Assembly: GCA_945946655.1 (NCBI GenBank)
Contig: CAMEWM010000008.1
Location: 1 to 49,774, forward strand
DNA length: 49,774 nucleotides
Direction of reading: 5' to 3'
Source of the DNA: an uncultured Clostridium sp.
GTDB lineage: Bacteria > Bacillota > Clostridia > TANB77 > CAG-508
The stretch's first letter is position 1. Each line of letters opens with the position of its first letter. The translations under genes and the position numbers were made by a program. Shown in pieces: positions 33,532 through 43,041 of the stretch. Under the pieces are notes generated by a model. It made no database searches. It was not told the DNA's origin and worked only from the letters and a program-made list of their open reading frames with translations.

Positions 33532-33861
33532 ATGGCAAAAAAACAAACAACAGAAGTAACAAATGGTAAAATTAGAATAAGACTAAAAGCTTATGATCCA
33601 CAACTTTTAGAACAGTCTGCTGAAAAGATAGTAGATACTGCTAAAAAAACAGGAGCTAAAGTTTCAGGACCTATTCCATTACCAACAGAAAAGGAAATCG
33701 TAACAATTTTACGTTCTCCACACAAAGACAAAGATTCAAGAGAACAATTTGAAATGAGAACACATAAGAGAGTTATTGATATTCTTTATCCTACACAAAA
33801 AACAGTTGAAAGTTTAACAAAAATTGAATTACCAGCTGGTGTAAATATAGAAATTAAATAA
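33532..33861 (+). CDS. rpsJ: 30S ribosomal protein S10
   Basis: First gene of the S10 operon; S10 is a 30S head protein and also NusE in antitermination. [50 protein letters not shown] and [10 protein letters not shown] are diagnostic. At 109 residues it is slightly longer than usual because of an N-terminal [10 protein letters not shown] extension. AAGGAGGG precedes ATG 33532. The preceding gene is a synthetase-like protein, so the str operon (rpsL-rpsG-fusA-tuf) is not adjacent. Confidence 0.96.
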   Translation: MAKKQTTEVTNGKIRIRLKAYDPQLLEQSAEKIVDTAKKTGAKVSGPIPLPTEKEIVTILRSPHKDKDSREQFEMRTHKRVIDILYPTQKTVESLTKIELPAGVNIEIK

Positions 33862-33942
33862 CTATAAAATAAAATAGAAGTCTTATAGCTAGACAAAAAA
33901 GAGCTAATAGCCATGCTGGTAAAAAATTATCAGCCAATAGTT

Positions 33943-33994
33943 AAGTTAGCTGTGTGAGCGAAGCGAGCTACAGATAACTTATACGGCAACGTAT
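33943..33994 (+). repeat. 38-nt inverted-repeat element, copy 2, with GCAA tetraloop hairpin
   Basis: Positions 33943-33980 repeat copy 1 (33338-33375) with few changes. One is A12-T27 in copy 1 versus G12-T27 here, which preserves pairing. The inner hairpin is GC-GAA-GC. It is followed by ATACG-GCAA-CGTAT (33981-33994), whose 3' arm ends just before the rplC Shine-Dalgarno AGGAGG. Upstream is another hairpin (33915-33934). Confidence 0.8.
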
Positions 33995-34010
33995 AGGAGG
34001 AGTTAAAAAA

Positions 34011-34640
34011 ATGAAAAAAGCAATAATAGGAAGAAAAGTCGGAATGACTCAAATCTTCGATGAAAAAGGAAGAGTTATACCAGTAACTGTTATAGAAGCT
34101 GGACCATGTGTTGTAGCACAAGTTAAGTCAAATGAAACTGATGGATACAATGCAATACAATTAGGTTTCGGAGATATAAAAGAAAGTAAAGTAAACAAAC
34201 CAGAAAAAGGACACTTTACAAAATCAAAATTACCATTAAAGAAACATTTAAGAGAATTCAGAATGGATTCTGTAGAAGAAGTTAAAGTTGGAGATGAATT
34301 CAAAGCTGATGTTTTCGAAAAAGGAGACAAAGTTGATATTCAAGGAACTTCAAAGGGAAAAGGATTCCAAGGTGTTATAAAAAGACATGGGCAATCAAGA
34401 GGACCTATGGGACATGGATCTATGTATCATAGAAGACCAGGATCTATGGGATCTACATCAACACCAGGTAGAGTATTTAAAGGTAAAAAACTTCCAGGAC
34501 ATATGGGAGCAAAAACAATAACAATACAAAATCTAGAAGTTGTTTCTGTAGATTTAGATAAAAATGTAATATTAGTAAAAGGTAGTGTTCCAGGAGTGAA
34601 CGGAGCAATACTAAAAATAAAATCAAGTGTAAAAGCATAA
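34011..34640 (+). CDS. rplC: 50S ribosomal protein L3
   Basis: An early assembly protein near the peptidyl transferase region. Recognised by [16 protein letters not shown], the central [16 protein letters not shown] with [16 protein letters not shown], and [18 protein letters not shown]. The 209-residue length is normal. AGGAGG lies directly after a tetraloop hairpin that ends the second copy of the leader repeat, so the ribosome site sits next to a foldable element. Confidence 0.96.
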   Translation: MKKAIIGRKVGMTQIFDEKGRVIPVTVIEAGPCVVAQVKSNETDGYNAIQLGFGDIKESKVNKPEKGHFTKSKLPLKKHLREFRMDSVEEVKVGDEFKADVFEKGDKVDIQGTSKGKGFQGVIKRHGQSRGPMGHGSMYHRRPGSMGSTSTPGRVFKGKKLPGHMGAKTITIQNLEVVSVDLDKNVILVKGSVPGVNGAILKIKSSVKA

Positions 34641-34656
34641 GGAAGGAGGAAGAAGA

Positions 34657-35280
34657 ATGCCTAAGATAGACGTATATGATATAAATGGAAAGAAAGTTAA
34701 AGAATTAGAATTAAATGAAAACGTATTTGGAATTGAACCAAATGAAGCTGTTGTACATAGCGTATTAATAAACTTTCTAGCAAATCAAAGACAAGGTACA
34801 CAAAGTACAAAAACAAGAAGTGAAGTTTCTGGTGGTGGAAAGAAACCATGGAGACAAAAAGGAACAGGTAGAGCAAGACAAGGAAGTACTAGAGCTCCAC
34901 AATGGATTAAAGGTGGTATAGCATTAGGACCAAAACCTCGTTCTTACAGATATACTGTAAACAAGAAAGAAAGACAACTAGCTGTAAAATCAGTTTTAAG
35001 TTCAAAAGTACTAGAAAATGAATTAGTAGTTGTTGATAGTTTACCATTAAAAGATATAAAAACAAAGGAAATGGTAAAAGCACTTTCTAATTTAAAAGTA
35101 GAAGGAAAAGCATTAATAATGCTTCCAGAAAAGAATGAAAATGTTCAAAAATCAGCAAGAAACATTGATGGAGTAAAAACAACTTTAGTTGAAACAATCA
35201 ATGTATATGATTTATTAAAATACAACAAATTAGTTGTAACTGAAGACACTGTTAAGAAATTAGAGGAGGTGTACGCATAA
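34657..35280 (+). CDS. rplD: 50S ribosomal protein L4
   Basis: A 50S protein at the exit tunnel; in E. coli and, by report, in Bacillus relatives it regulates the S10 operon. [40 protein letters not shown] and [17 protein letters not shown] are diagnostic. 207 residues. It is the obvious candidate ligand for the structured rpsJ leader, but this is inference. Its stop overlaps the rplW start by one base (TAATG). Confidence 0.96.
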   Translation: MPKIDVYDINGKKVKELELNENVFGIEPNEAVVHSVLINFLANQRQGTQSTKTRSEVSGGGKKPWRQKGTGRARQGSTRAPQWIKGGIALGPKPRSYRYTVNKKERQLAVKSVLSSKVLENELVVVDSLPLKDIKTKEMVKALSNLKVEGKALIMLPEKNENVQKSARNIDGVKTTLVETINVYDLLKYNKLVVTEDTVKKLEEVYA

Positions 35281-35627
35281 TGAGACCAGAAGACATTATA
35301 ATAAAACCAATAATTACTGAAGAGAGTAATGAGGGATTACAAGAAGGAAAGTATACCTTTAAAGTAAACAAAAAAGCTACAAAAGTTGATATTGCAAACG
35401 CAGTAGAAAAACTTTTTGAAGTAAAAGTATTAAAAGTTAATACTATTACAGTAAAAGGAAAAGAAAAAAGAGTAGGAAGAAATGTTGGAAAAACATCTGA
35501 CTGGAAAAAAGCTATAGTAACTATAGATACAAATCCAGACAACAAATCTTACAAAGATAAAGGCGGAAAAGAAGTTAAAATTTCTAAGAAATATAAGACA
35601 TCAATAGATGAATTTATGGGAGCCTAA
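35280..35627 (+). CDS. rplW: 50S ribosomal protein L23
   Basis: A tunnel-exit protein and docking site for trigger factor and [23 protein letters not shown] and [15 protein letters not shown] are typical. At 115 residues it carries a Lys-rich C-terminal extension of about 18 residues beyond the usual 95-100 ([14 protein letters not shown] end). Translationally coupled to rplD through TAATG. Confidence 0.94.
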   Translation: MRPEDIIIKPIITEESNEGLQEGKYTFKVNKKATKVDIANAVEKLFEVKVLKVNTITVKGKEKRVGRNVGKTSDWKKAIVTIDTNPDNKSYKDKGGKEVKISKKYKTSIDEFMGA

Positions 35628-35718
35628 GAATATCGAGAATTAACTCGGACAATAAAAAATATCTGCAAATGGAGCAGGAAAAAATCCATTATAAAATATT
35701 AAAAGGAGAGAATAAGAA

Positions 35719-36543
35719 ATGGGAATGAAACATTTTAACCCAACAACTCCATCATTAAGAAACACAACTGTATCAGATTTTTCTGAAATAACAAAGAAAA
35801 CTCCTGAAAAATCTTTATTAACAGTAAAGAAAGAAAAAGCAGGAAGAAATAGTTATGGAAGAATAACAGTTCGTCATCAAGGTGGAGGAAATAGACAAAA
35901 ATATAGAGTAATTGATTTTAAACGTCAAAAAGAAGATATGCCAGCAACGGTAATTGGTATAGAATATGATCCAAATAGAAGTGCAAATATAGCTTTAATA
36001 CAATATGAAGATGGAACGAAATCATATATATTAGCACCTATAGGACTAAAAGATGGTGATACAGTAATGTCAGGAAGCAATGCTGATATAAAACCAGGAA
36101 ACTGTATGAAATTAGAGAACATACCAGTTGGTACTATGGTTCATAATATAGAAATTAATCCAGGTCAAGGTGGAAAATTAGTAAGAGCTGCAGGACAAGA
36201 AGCTCAACTTATGGCTAAAGAAGGAAAATTTGCTAATTTAAGATTACCTTCAGGAGAAATGAGATTAATAATGTTAAATTGTAGAGCTACAATAGGAACT
36301 GTTGGAAACTCAGACTATGAAAACATTAAATTAGGAAAAGCTGGAAAGACAAGACATTTAGGAAAACGTCCAGAAGTTAGAGGATCAGCAATGAACCCAG
36401 TAGATCACCCTCATGGTGGTGGTGAAGGAAAAGCTCCAGTAGGACACGCAGGACCAATGACTCCTTGGGGTAAACCAGCACTTGGATACAAGACAAGAAA
36501 AAATACAAGAACCGATAAATTTATAGCTAAGAGGAGGAAATAA
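35719..36543 (+). CDS. rplB: 50S ribosomal protein L2
   Basis: A 23S-binding protein needed for subunit association and peptidyl transfer. Signatures: [36 protein letters not shown] and the C-terminal [20 protein letters not shown], with the key His in VDHPHGGG. 274 residues. It starts at ATG 35719 after a 91-base gap from rplW, which shows no promoter I can support. Confidence 0.96.
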   Translation: MGMKHFNPTTPSLRNTTVSDFSEITKKTPEKSLLTVKKEKAGRNSYGRITVRHQGGGNRQKYRVIDFKRQKEDMPATVIGIEYDPNRSANIALIQYEDGTKSYILAPIGLKDGDTVMSGSNADIKPGNCMKLENIPVGTMVHNIEINPGQGGKLVRAAGQEAQLMAKEGKFANLRLPSGEMRLIMLNCRATIGTVGNSDYENIKLGKAGKTRHLGKRPEVRGSAMNPVDHPHGGGEGKAPVGHAGPMTPWGKPALGYKTRKNTRTDKFIAKRRK

Positions 36544-36545
36544 TA

Positions 36546-36827
36546 ATGTCAAGATCTAGTAAAAAGAAACCATTTGTTGCTCCAGAGCTATTAAAAAGAA
36601 TTGAAGCAATGAATGAAAGTGGTAAGAAAGAAGTATTAAAGACATGGTCTAGAGCTTCTACAATATATCCACAAATGGTTGGACACACAATAGCTGTTCA
36701 TGACGGAAGAAAACATGTTCCAGTATATATTACTGAAGAAATGATTGGACATAAATTAGGAGAATTTGCTCCAACAAGAACATTTAAAGGACATTCAGGA
36801 GATAAAACAACAACAGCAAAGAAATAA
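36546..36827 (+). CDS. rpsS: 30S ribosomal protein S19
   Basis: A 30S head protein contacting S13. [40 protein letters not shown] and [16 protein letters not shown] are diagnostic. 93 residues. It begins two bases after the rplB stop, with AAGAGGAGG inside the rplB end as ribosome site. Confidence 0.96.
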   Translation: MSRSSKKKPFVAPELLKRIEAMNESGKKEVLKTWSRASTIYPQMVGHTIAVHDGRKHVPVYITEEMIGHKLGEFAPTRTFKGHSGDKTTTAKK

Positions 36828-36845
36828 TTTAAGGAGGTAAATAAA

Positions 36846-37220
36846 GTGGAAGCAAAGCAAGAAACAGTACAAAATGAAGTAGTACCAAGCGCAAGTGCAA
36901 CTCTAAAATATGCTAGAATTTCAAGCAGAAAAGTTAAAATTGTAGCAGATTTAATAAGAGGAAAAAATGTAGATGAAGCCTTAGCTATAGTAAAATTTAC
37001 ACCAAAAGCAGCATCAGAGATCGTAGAAAAATTGCTAAAATCAGCAATAGCAAATGCTGAAAATAATCATGGAATGAAGAGTAATAATTTATATGTAGCA
37101 GAAATATATGCAAACCAAGGACCTACATTAAGAAGAATAAGACCAGCTGCAAAAGGTTCAGCTGTTAGAATAAGAAAAAGAACAAGTCATATAACTATAG
37201 TTCTTAAAGAGAGAGACTAA
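36846..37220 (+). CDS. rplV: 50S ribosomal protein L22
   Basis: A tunnel-lining protein. The core starts at about residue 17 with [20 protein letters not shown] and ends with [20 protein letters not shown] and [11 protein letters not shown]. The 124 residues include a short N-terminal extension ([16 protein letters not shown]) not universal in the family. It uses a GTG start behind AAGGAGG. Confidence 0.95.
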   Translation: MEAKQETVQNEVVPSASATLKYARISSRKVKIVADLIRGKNVDEALAIVKFTPKAASEIVEKLLKSAIANAENNHGMKSNNLYVAEIYANQGPTLRRIRPAAKGSAVRIRKRTSHITIVLKERD

Positions 37221-37241
37221 AAGTAAGGAGGATAATAGAAA

Positions 37242-37904
37242 ATGGGACAAAAAATGAATCCAAACGGACTAAGAGTTGGAATCATAAAAGACTGGAATTC
37301 AAAATGGTATGCAGACTCAAAACATTTTGGAGATTATCTAGTTGAAGATCACAAAATCCGTGAATATGTTAAGAAAAAACTATACGCTAGCGGAATTTCA
37401 AAAGTAGAAATTGAAAGAACAGCTAAGTTCGTAAAAGTTAATGTTTATACAGCTAAACCAGGTCTTGTAATTGGAAAAGGTGGAAATTTAGCTGAAAGCT
37501 TAAAAGAAGAATTACAAAAAATGATTGGAAAAGATGTAAATCTAAATATTGTAGAGGTTAAGAGCCCAGATTTAGATGCACAATTAGTTGCTGAAAATAT
37601 TGCAGGACAACTAGAAAGAAGAATTTCATTCAGACGTGCAATGAAACAATGTATGCAAAAAACAATGAAGATGGGAGCTTTAGGAATTAAAACATCTGTA
37701 TCAGGACGTTTAGGCGGAGCTGATATGGCTAGAACAGAATTCTATAAAGAAGGTACAATACCACTTCAAACATTAAGAGCTGACATTGATTATGGATTTG
37801 CAGAAGCAAATACAACATATGGAAAAGTTGGAGTTAAAGTTTGGATATATAAAGGAGAAGTTCTTCCAGCTAAAAAGAAAGTAGTGGAAGGAGGAGACAA
37901 ATAA
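37242..37904 (+). CDS. rpsC: 30S ribosomal protein S3
   Basis: A 30S mRNA-entry protein. [20 protein letters not shown], the KH domain [20 protein letters not shown], and [20 protein letters not shown] are diagnostic. 220 residues, normal. Its stop overlaps the rplP start (TAATG). Confidence 0.96.
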   Translation: MGQKMNPNGLRVGIIKDWNSKWYADSKHFGDYLVEDHKIREYVKKKLYASGISKVEIERTAKFVKVNVYTAKPGLVIGKGGNLAESLKEELQKMIGKDVNLNIVEVKSPDLDAQLVAENIAGQLERRISFRRAMKQCMQKTMKMGALGIKTSVSGRLGGADMARTEFYKEGTIPLQTLRADIDYGFAEANTTYGKVGVKVWIYKGEVLPAKKKVVEGGDK

Positions 37905-38347
37905 TGCCATTAATGCCAAAAAGAACTAAATATAGAAAACAACAAAAAGGTAGAAATAGAGGAAAAGCAACAAGAGGAAACGTTATAACTGATGGTGCAT
38001 ATGGATTACAAGCATTAGAGTTAGGTCAAATTACTTCTAATCAAATAGAAGCAGCCCGTGTTGCTATGACAAGATATATAAAAAGAGGTGGAAAGGTTTG
38101 GATAAAAATCTTCCCAGATAAACCTATAACAAAGAAACCAGCAGATACTCGTATGGGTAAAGGTAAAGGATCAGTTGAATACTGGGTAGCAGTTGTAAAA
38201 CCTGGTAGAATATTATTTGAATTAGCTGATGTATCAGAAGATATTGCAAGAGAAGCTCTTAGACTTGCTGCCAACAAATTATCTGTTAAGTGTAAATTTG
38301 TTAAAAAGGAAACTGAAGTAGGTGGTGAATTAGATGAAGATAAATAA
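37904..38347 (+). CDS. rplP: 50S ribosomal protein L16
   Basis: A 50S protein near the A site. [40 protein letters not shown] and [20 protein letters not shown] are diagnostic. The 147 residues start at ATG 37904, which overlaps the rpsC stop; an ATG three codons later gives the more common LMPKRTK-like start and cannot be excluded. Confidence 0.96.
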   Translation: MPLMPKRTKYRKQQKGRNRGKATRGNVITDGAYGLQALELGQITSNQIEAARVAMTRYIKRGGKVWIKIFPDKPITKKPADTRMGKGKGSVEYWVAVVKPGRILFELADVSEDIAREALRLAANKLSVKCKFVKKETEVGGELDEDK

Positions 38348-38669
38348 GATAAGAGAAATGTCTTCACCAGACTTAGAAAAAGAATTAGGAGAATTAAAAT
38401 CAGAATTGTTTAAACTAAGATTCAGCTTAGCTACAAACGGACTAGATAATCCTATGAAAATAAAAGAAGTTAAGAAAGACATTGCAAAAATTAAAACAGT
38501 TTTAACTGAAAGAGAATTAAATGGAGAGCCAGTAGTAGCTCAAGAAAAGCCAGAAACAACATCAAAAAAAGCTACAAGCAAGGCTAAGAAAGAAGAAGCT
38601 GCTGAGGAGCCAAAAAAAGAAACTAAAAAAACAGCTACTAAAAAAGAGACAAAGAAAGTAACTGAGTAA
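38334..38669 (+). CDS. rpmC: 50S ribosomal protein L29 with long charged C-terminal tail
   Basis: A 50S protein at the tunnel exit. Residues 1-64 are a normal L29: [40 protein letters not shown] and [13 protein letters not shown]. From about residue 67 a 45-residue low-complexity tail of Lys, Glu, Thr and Ala follows, absent from the usual 65-70-residue protein. The gene overlaps the rplP end by 14 bases in another frame, with AGGTGG as ribosome site. The tail uses the same AT-rich composition, so it is not a recent foreign addition. Confidence 0.93.
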   Translation: MKINKIREMSSPDLEKELGELKSELFKLRFSLATNGLDNPMKIKEVKKDIAKIKTVLTERELNGEPVVAQEKPETTSKKATSKAKKEEAAEEPKKETKKTATKKETKKVTE

Positions 38670-38721
38670 TTTATACAACAATAATAAGTTGTATTCCTTA
38701 GAATAAAGAAAGGAGAATATT

Positions 38722-38985
38722 ATGGAGGAAAGAAATCTTCGTAAAACAATGACAGGAATTGTTACATCTGACAAAATGGATAAAACAGTAGTTGTATCTG
38801 TTATACAAAATGAGATGGACAAAACATATGGCAAAATAAGAAAAAGAACATATAAATTAAAAGCTCATGACGAAAACAATGAATGCAAAGTTGGAGATAA
38901 AGTAAAAGTTATGGAAACAAGACCTTTATCAAAAGACAAGAGATGGAGAGTTGTTGAAGTTGTTGAAAAGGCTATAATAAAATAA
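38722..38985 (+). CDS. rpsQ: 30S ribosomal protein S17
   Basis: A 16S-binding protein of the 30S body. [40 protein letters not shown] and [16 protein letters not shown] are diagnostic. 87 residues. AAAGGAG precedes ATG 38722. Confidence 0.96.
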   Translation: MEERNLRKTMTGIVTSDKMDKTVVVSVIQNEMDKTYGKIRKRTYKLKAHDENNECKVGDKVKVMETRPLSKDKRWRVVEVVEKAIIK

Positions 38986-39025
38986 TAAAACTTGAAAAGA
39001 ATGAAAAAAGGAGGTACTAGTTTAA

Positions 39026-39394
39026 ATGGTACAGCAACAAACAATATTAAAAGTAGCTGATAATACAGGAGCTAAAGAGATAATGTGTATTAGATGCTTA
39101 GGCGGATCATATAGAAAATATGCCAGAGTTGGAGATATAATAATCGCTTCTGTAAAAACAGCAACACCAGGTGGCGTTGTAAAAAAAGGTGAAGTTGTTA
39201 AAGCAGTAGTTGTTAGAACAAAAAAACCTATTAGAAGAGCTGATGGATCTTATTTAAGATTTGATGAAAACGCTGCAGTTATAATAAGAGAAGACGGAAC
39301 ACCAAAGGGAACTCGTATATTTGGACCTGTTGCAAGAGAATTAAGAGAAAAAGATTATTTAAAAATTCTTTCTCTAGCACCAGAGGTTCTATAA
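39026..39394 (+). CDS. rplN: 50S ribosomal protein L14
   Basis: A 50S interface protein; RsfS-family silencing factors bind it. [40 protein letters not shown] and [20 protein letters not shown] are diagnostic. 122 residues. AAAGGAGG lies 11 bases before ATG 39026. Confidence 0.96.
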   Translation: MVQQQTILKVADNTGAKEIMCIRCLGGSYRKYARVGDIIIASVKTATPGGVVKKGEVVKAVVVRTKKPIRRADGSYLRFDENAAVIIREDGTPKGTRIFGPVARELREKDYLKILSLAPEVL

Positions 39395-39461
39395 GCCGTT
39401 AATTAAAATAGAAATTAACCAAAACGAGAGCGAATAAGAAATAGTGAGGTGAAAATAAAAA

Positions 39462-39770
39462 ATGAAATTAAGAAAAGGCGATACAGTTAAAGTTTTATCA
39501 GGAAATGATAAAGGAAAGACTGGAGAAATCCTAGAAATAATACCAAAAACAGAAAAAATCGTTGTTAAAGGTATAAATATAAGAAAAAAGAGTGTTAAAC
39601 CAAGAAGACAAGGTGAACAAGGAGGAATCATTCCTTCAGAAGCTAGCATACATAGCAGTAAAGTAGCTTTAGTTTGCCCAAAATGTGGAAAGGCAACTAG
39701 AGTAGGATATTCAGTAGAAAAAGATGAAAAAGTACGTGTATGTAAAAAATGCGGAGCTAAAATAAAATAG
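39462..39770 (+). CDS. rplX: 50S ribosomal protein L24 with C-terminal zinc ribbon
   Basis: An assembly-initiator protein with a KOW fold: KLRKGDTVKVLSGNDKGKTG and GINIRKKSVKPRRQGEQGGI. At the C-terminus, CPKCGK (C72, C75) and CKKCG (C94, C97) make a four-Cys pattern, probably a zinc site found in only some bacterial L24s. 102 residues. It starts at ATG 39462 with GTGAGGTG upstream. Confidence 0.95.
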   Translation: MKLRKGDTVKVLSGNDKGKTGEILEIIPKTEKIVVKGINIRKKSVKPRRQGEQGGIIPSEASIHSSKVALVCPKCGKATRVGYSVEKDEKVRVCKKCGAKIK

Positions 39771-39796
39771 TAAAGGAAGGAGGTCTATAAAGACTT

Positions 39797-40336
39797 ATGG
39801 AAATATTAAAAGAACAATATGAAAAAGAAGTAGTACCAGCTTTAATGAAAAAGTTTAATTATAAATCAGTAATGGAAGTTCCAAAGTTAGATAAAATAGT
39901 TATAAACATTGGTCTAGGAGATATAAAAGAAAATCCTAAGGAATTAGAGAATGCTATTAGTGAATTAACACAAATAACAGGACAGAAACCAATTACAACA
40001 AAATCTAAAAAGGCTATAGCTGCATTCAAATTAAGAGCAGGTGTACCAATAGGATGTAAAGTTACATTAAGAAAAGGAAAAATGTATGATTTCGCAAACA
40101 AATTATTTAATGTAGCACTTCCAAGAGTAAGAGATTTTAGAGGAGTACCAGCAAATTCTTTTGACGGTAGAGGTAATTATTCAATGGGAATAAAAGAGCA
40201 ATTAATATTCCCTGAAATTGAATATGAAAAAGTAGATAAGGTAAGAGGAATGGACATAATATTTGTAACTACTGCTAAATCTGATGAAGAAGCAAAAGAG
40301 TTATTAAAATTATTAGGAATGCCATTTAAAAACTAA
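39797..40336 (+). CDS. rplE: 50S ribosomal protein L5
   Basis: A 5S rRNA-binding protein. [40 protein letters not shown] and [20 protein letters not shown] are diagnostic, and the C-terminus [20 protein letters not shown] is complete. 179 residues. AAGGAGG lies 16 bases before ATG 39797, wider than for its neighbours. Confidence 0.96.
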   Translation: MEILKEQYEKEVVPALMKKFNYKSVMEVPKLDKIVINIGLGDIKENPKELENAISELTQITGQKPITTKSKKAIAAFKLRAGVPIGCKVTLRKGKMYDFANKLFNVALPRVRDFRGVPANSFDGRGNYSMGIKEQLIFPEIEYEKVDKVRGMDIIFVTTAKSDEEAKELLKLLGMPFKN

Positions 40337-40383
40337 TTATCAGAAGAGATACTGGAATAAAGATTGAAGAAAGGAGAAAGCTG

Positions 40384-40569
40384 ATGGCTAAAAAATCTTT
40401 AAAAGTTAAGCAAGCAAGACCACAAAAATACAAGACAAGAGAATATAATAGATGCAAATTATGTGGAAGACCACATGCATATATCAGAAAATTTGGAGTT
40501 TGTCGTGAGTGTTTTAGAAAATTAGCACATGATGGCGAAATTCCAGGAGTAAAAAAATCAAGTTGGTAG
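40384..40569 (+). CDS. rpsZ: 30S ribosomal protein S14, zinc-binding form
   Basis: The 61-residue type Z S14 with CKLC (C24, C27) and CREC (C40, C43), a zinc site that distinguishes it from the longer zinc-free form. [20 protein letters not shown] matches. AAAGGAG precedes ATG 40384. Confidence 0.96.
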   Translation: MAKKSLKVKQARPQKYKTREYNRCKLCGRPHAYIRKFGVCRECFRKLAHDGEIPGVKKSSW

Positions 40570-40612
40570 AATTGATTAAAAATACACTAACTTAAAAAGG
40601 AGGGAAAAAATA

Positions 40613-41014
40613 GTGGTTACTACAGATCCAATAGCAGATATGCTAACAAGAATAAGAAATGCTAGCAGTTCAAAACATAAAACTGTTGACATTCCATCTT
40701 CAAATATGAAACTTGCAATAGCAAAAATATTATTCGAAGAAGGATATATCAAATCATTTGAAGAGATAAAAGAAGAAAATAATCAAGGTGTAATAAGAAT
40801 TACATTAAAATATACAGAAAAAGGTAAGAAAGTAATAGATGGATTAAAAAGAATTAGTAAACCAGGATTGAGAGTTTATGCATCTAAGGACGAGTTACCT
40901 AAAGTATTAAACGGATTAGGAATCGCTTTAATTTCAACATCTAAAGGAATAATGACAGACAAACAAGCAAGAGAAGCTGGTTTAGGTGGAGAAGTTCTAG
41001 CATATGTTTGGTAA
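40613..41014 (+). CDS. rpsH: 30S ribosomal protein S8
   Basis: A 16S central-domain protein; in E. coli it represses the spc operon. [40 protein letters not shown] and [20 protein letters not shown] are diagnostic. 133 residues from a GTG start at 40613 behind AGGAGGG. Confidence 0.96.
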   Translation: MVTTDPIADMLTRIRNASSSKHKTVDIPSSNMKLAIAKILFEEGYIKSFEEIKEENNQGVIRITLKYTEKGKKVIDGLKRISKPGLRVYASKDELPKVLNGLGIALISTSKGIMTDKQAREAGLGGEVLAYVW

Positions 41015-41043
41015 AAGTAAGACAAGAAGGAGGGAAAACAAAC

Positions 41044-41583
41044 ATGTCAAGAGTAGGAAATATGCCTATTACAGTACCTGCTGGTGTTGAAGTAAAATTA
41101 GAAGGAAACCACATTACTGTAAAAGGACCTAAGGGAAGTCTTGAAAGAGACTTACATCCAAATATAAAAGTTGAATTAGATGGAAATGAAATTAAAGTTT
41201 CAAGACCAGATGATACAAATTTGAACAAGAGTTTACATGGAACAACAAGAGCTTTAATACATAACATGGTTGAAGGTGTTGTTAATGAATTTAAAGTAGA
41301 ATTAGAAATAAACGGAGTAGGTTATAGAGCTCAAAAACAAGGAAACAAATTAGTAATGAACTTAGGATATTCTCATCCAGTAGAGATGGAAGCTCCTGCA
41401 GGAATTACATTTGATTTGACAGATGCTAACCATATAGTAGTTAGAGGAATTGACAAAGAATTAGTTGGTCAAACAGCTAATGAAGTAAGAGCTAAACGTC
41501 CACCTGAGGTTTATAGAGGAAAAGGTATTAAATATGCAACTGAGCATATTAGACGTAAAGAAGGAAAAGCAGGTAAGAAATAA
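41044..41583 (+). CDS. rplF: 50S ribosomal protein L6
   Basis: A 50S protein near the factor-binding centre. MSRVGNMPITVPAGVEVKLE, VEINGVGYRAQKQ-like sequence and RAKRPPEVYRGKGIKYATEH are typical. I start it at ATG 41044 (179 residues) because GGAGGG is just upstream; an in-frame ATG at 41008 would overlap the rpsH end and add residues not seen in the family. Confidence 0.96.
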   Translation: MSRVGNMPITVPAGVEVKLEGNHITVKGPKGSLERDLHPNIKVELDGNEIKVSRPDDTNLNKSLHGTTRALIHNMVEGVVNEFKVELEINGVGYRAQKQGNKLVMNLGYSHPVEMEAPAGITFDLTDANHIVVRGIDKELVGQTANEVRAKRPPEVYRGKGIKYATEHIRRKEGKAGKK

Positions 41584-41676
41584 TCTGCAAAGTTCATTAA
41601 TAAAAAGATATGTTAAAATAAGACTTAAATTACTAAATAAACTAATGCTGTTACATTGGTTGGAAAGGAGTAAGAA

Positions 41677-42036
41677 ATGGTTGGTAAGACAGATAGAAAA
41701 GCTGAGAGAGAGAGAAGACATATTCGTGTACGTACAAAAATAAGTGGAACACCAGAACGTCCAAGATTATGTGTATATAGAAGTAATAAGAATCTATTTG
41801 TACAAGTAATTGATGATGTTAACGGAAAAACTTTAGCTCAAGCATCTACATTAGATAAAGAAGTAAAAAATAAACATGCTAATGCTGAAGCAGCAAAAGA
41901 AGTAGGAACTTTAATTGCTAAAAGAGCTCAAGACAATAAAATAAAGACAGTTGTTTTTGATAGAAGTGGATATTTATATCATGGAGTTATAAAAGAATTA
42001 GCTGAAGCTGCAAGAGAAGCAGGATTAGAATTCTAG
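41677..42036 (+). CDS. rplR: 50S ribosomal protein L18
   Basis: A 5S rRNA-binding protein. [40 protein letters not shown] and [20 protein letters not shown] are diagnostic. 119 residues. GGAAAGGAG precedes ATG 41677. The 93-base gap after rplF contains only a frame-shadow ORF. Confidence 0.96.
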   Translation: MVGKTDRKAERERRHIRVRTKISGTPERPRLCVYRSNKNLFVQVIDDVNGKTLAQASTLDKEVKNKHANAEAAKEVGTLIAKRAQDNKIKTVVFDRSGYLYHGVIKELAEAAREAGLEF

Positions 42037-42072
42037 AAAAACTAAAAATTCATAAAAGGAGGTTAGAAGACA

Positions 42073-42564
42073 GTGCAAGAAGAAAATTCTACAGAATTAA
42101 AAGAGAAAGTAGTAGCTATCAACAGAGTTGCTAAAGTTGTTAAAGGTGGAAGAAACTTTAGATTTAGTGCAGTAGTTGTTGTTGGAGACGGAGCAGGACA
42201 CGTTGGAATTGGAAACGGTAAAGCTGCAGAAGTTCCAGATGCTATAAAGAAAGCTATTGAAGATGCAAAGAAAAATTTAATAGAAGTTCCTATCGTGGAT
42301 ACAACTATACCACATGAGATAATAGGAAAATTCGGAAGTGCTAATGTTATGCTAAAACCAGCTGCAGAAGGTACTGGAATTATAGCAGGAGGAAGCGTTA
42401 GACCTGTTCTAGAACTTGCAGGTTACAGAGATATTAGAACAAAGATAATAGGAACAAATAATCCAAGAAATGTTGTTTATGCAACACTAGAAGGATTAAA
42501 GAGTATGCAAACAGCAGAATCTGTAGCTAAAAAAAGAGGAAAAAAAGTTGAAGAAATAATGTAA
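42073..42564 (+). CDS. rpsE: 30S ribosomal protein S5
   Basis: A fidelity-related 30S protein. [40 protein letters not shown] and [20 protein letters not shown] are diagnostic. 163 residues from GTG 42073 behind AAAGGAGG. It is normally followed by rpmD; here the next gene is rplO, 42 bases on. Confidence 0.96.
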   Translation: MQEENSTELKEKVVAINRVAKVVKGGRNFRFSAVVVVGDGAGHVGIGNGKAAEVPDAIKKAIEDAKKNLIEVPIVDTTIPHEIIGKFGSANVMLKPAAEGTGIIAGGSVRPVLELAGYRDIRTKIIGTNNPRNVVYATLEGLKSMQTAESVAKKRGKKVEEIM

Positions 42565-42606
42565 TTATTATACAATAATAACAAAATTAGGAGGTGTAGT
42601 CACAAA

Positions 42607-43041
42607 ATGAAATTAGATGAATTAAAACCAGCACAAAAAAGCGCAAAGAGAACAAGAGTTGGACGTGGAGTTGGATCTGGTATAGGCAAAACTTCTGGAA
42701 GAGGACAAAAAGGTCAAAAATCTAGAAGTGGTGGCGGAGTAAGACGTGGATTCGAAGGTGGTCAAACACCATTATATAGAAGATTACCAAAAAGAGGATT
42801 CACAAATATTCATGCTAAGAATTATACAGAAGTAACATTAACAATGTTATCTAAAGTACAAAATGAAAACGTAACAGCTCAAAGCTTGGTTGATGAAGGA
42901 ATCATTGGAAAAGTAAATGATGGAATAGTAATCCTTGGAACTGGAAAATTGGACAAAAAAGTCAATGTAACAGCTGCAAGATTTACAAAATCAGCCAAAG
43001 AAAAAATAGAAGCTTTAGGTGGAAAGGCAGAGGTGATCTAA
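42607..43041 (+). CDS. rplO: 50S ribosomal protein L15
   Basis: A late-assembly 50S protein. [40 protein letters not shown] and [15 protein letters not shown] are diagnostic. 144 residues. AGGAGGTG precedes ATG 42607. Its stop is directly followed by the secY start. Confidence 0.96.
   Translation: MKLDELKPAQKSAKRTRVGRGVGSGIGKTSGRGQKGQKSRSGGGVRRGFEGGQTPLYRRLPKRGFTNIHAKNYTEVTLTMLSKVQNENVTAQSLVDEGIIGKVNDGIVILGTGKLDKKVNVTAARFTKSAKEKIEALGGKAEVI

Noticed and set aside
41534..41743. 69-codon plus-strand ORF between rplF and rplR
   Set aside because: Overlaps both ribosomal genes in another frame and encodes no recognisable protein; not a displaced rpmD.
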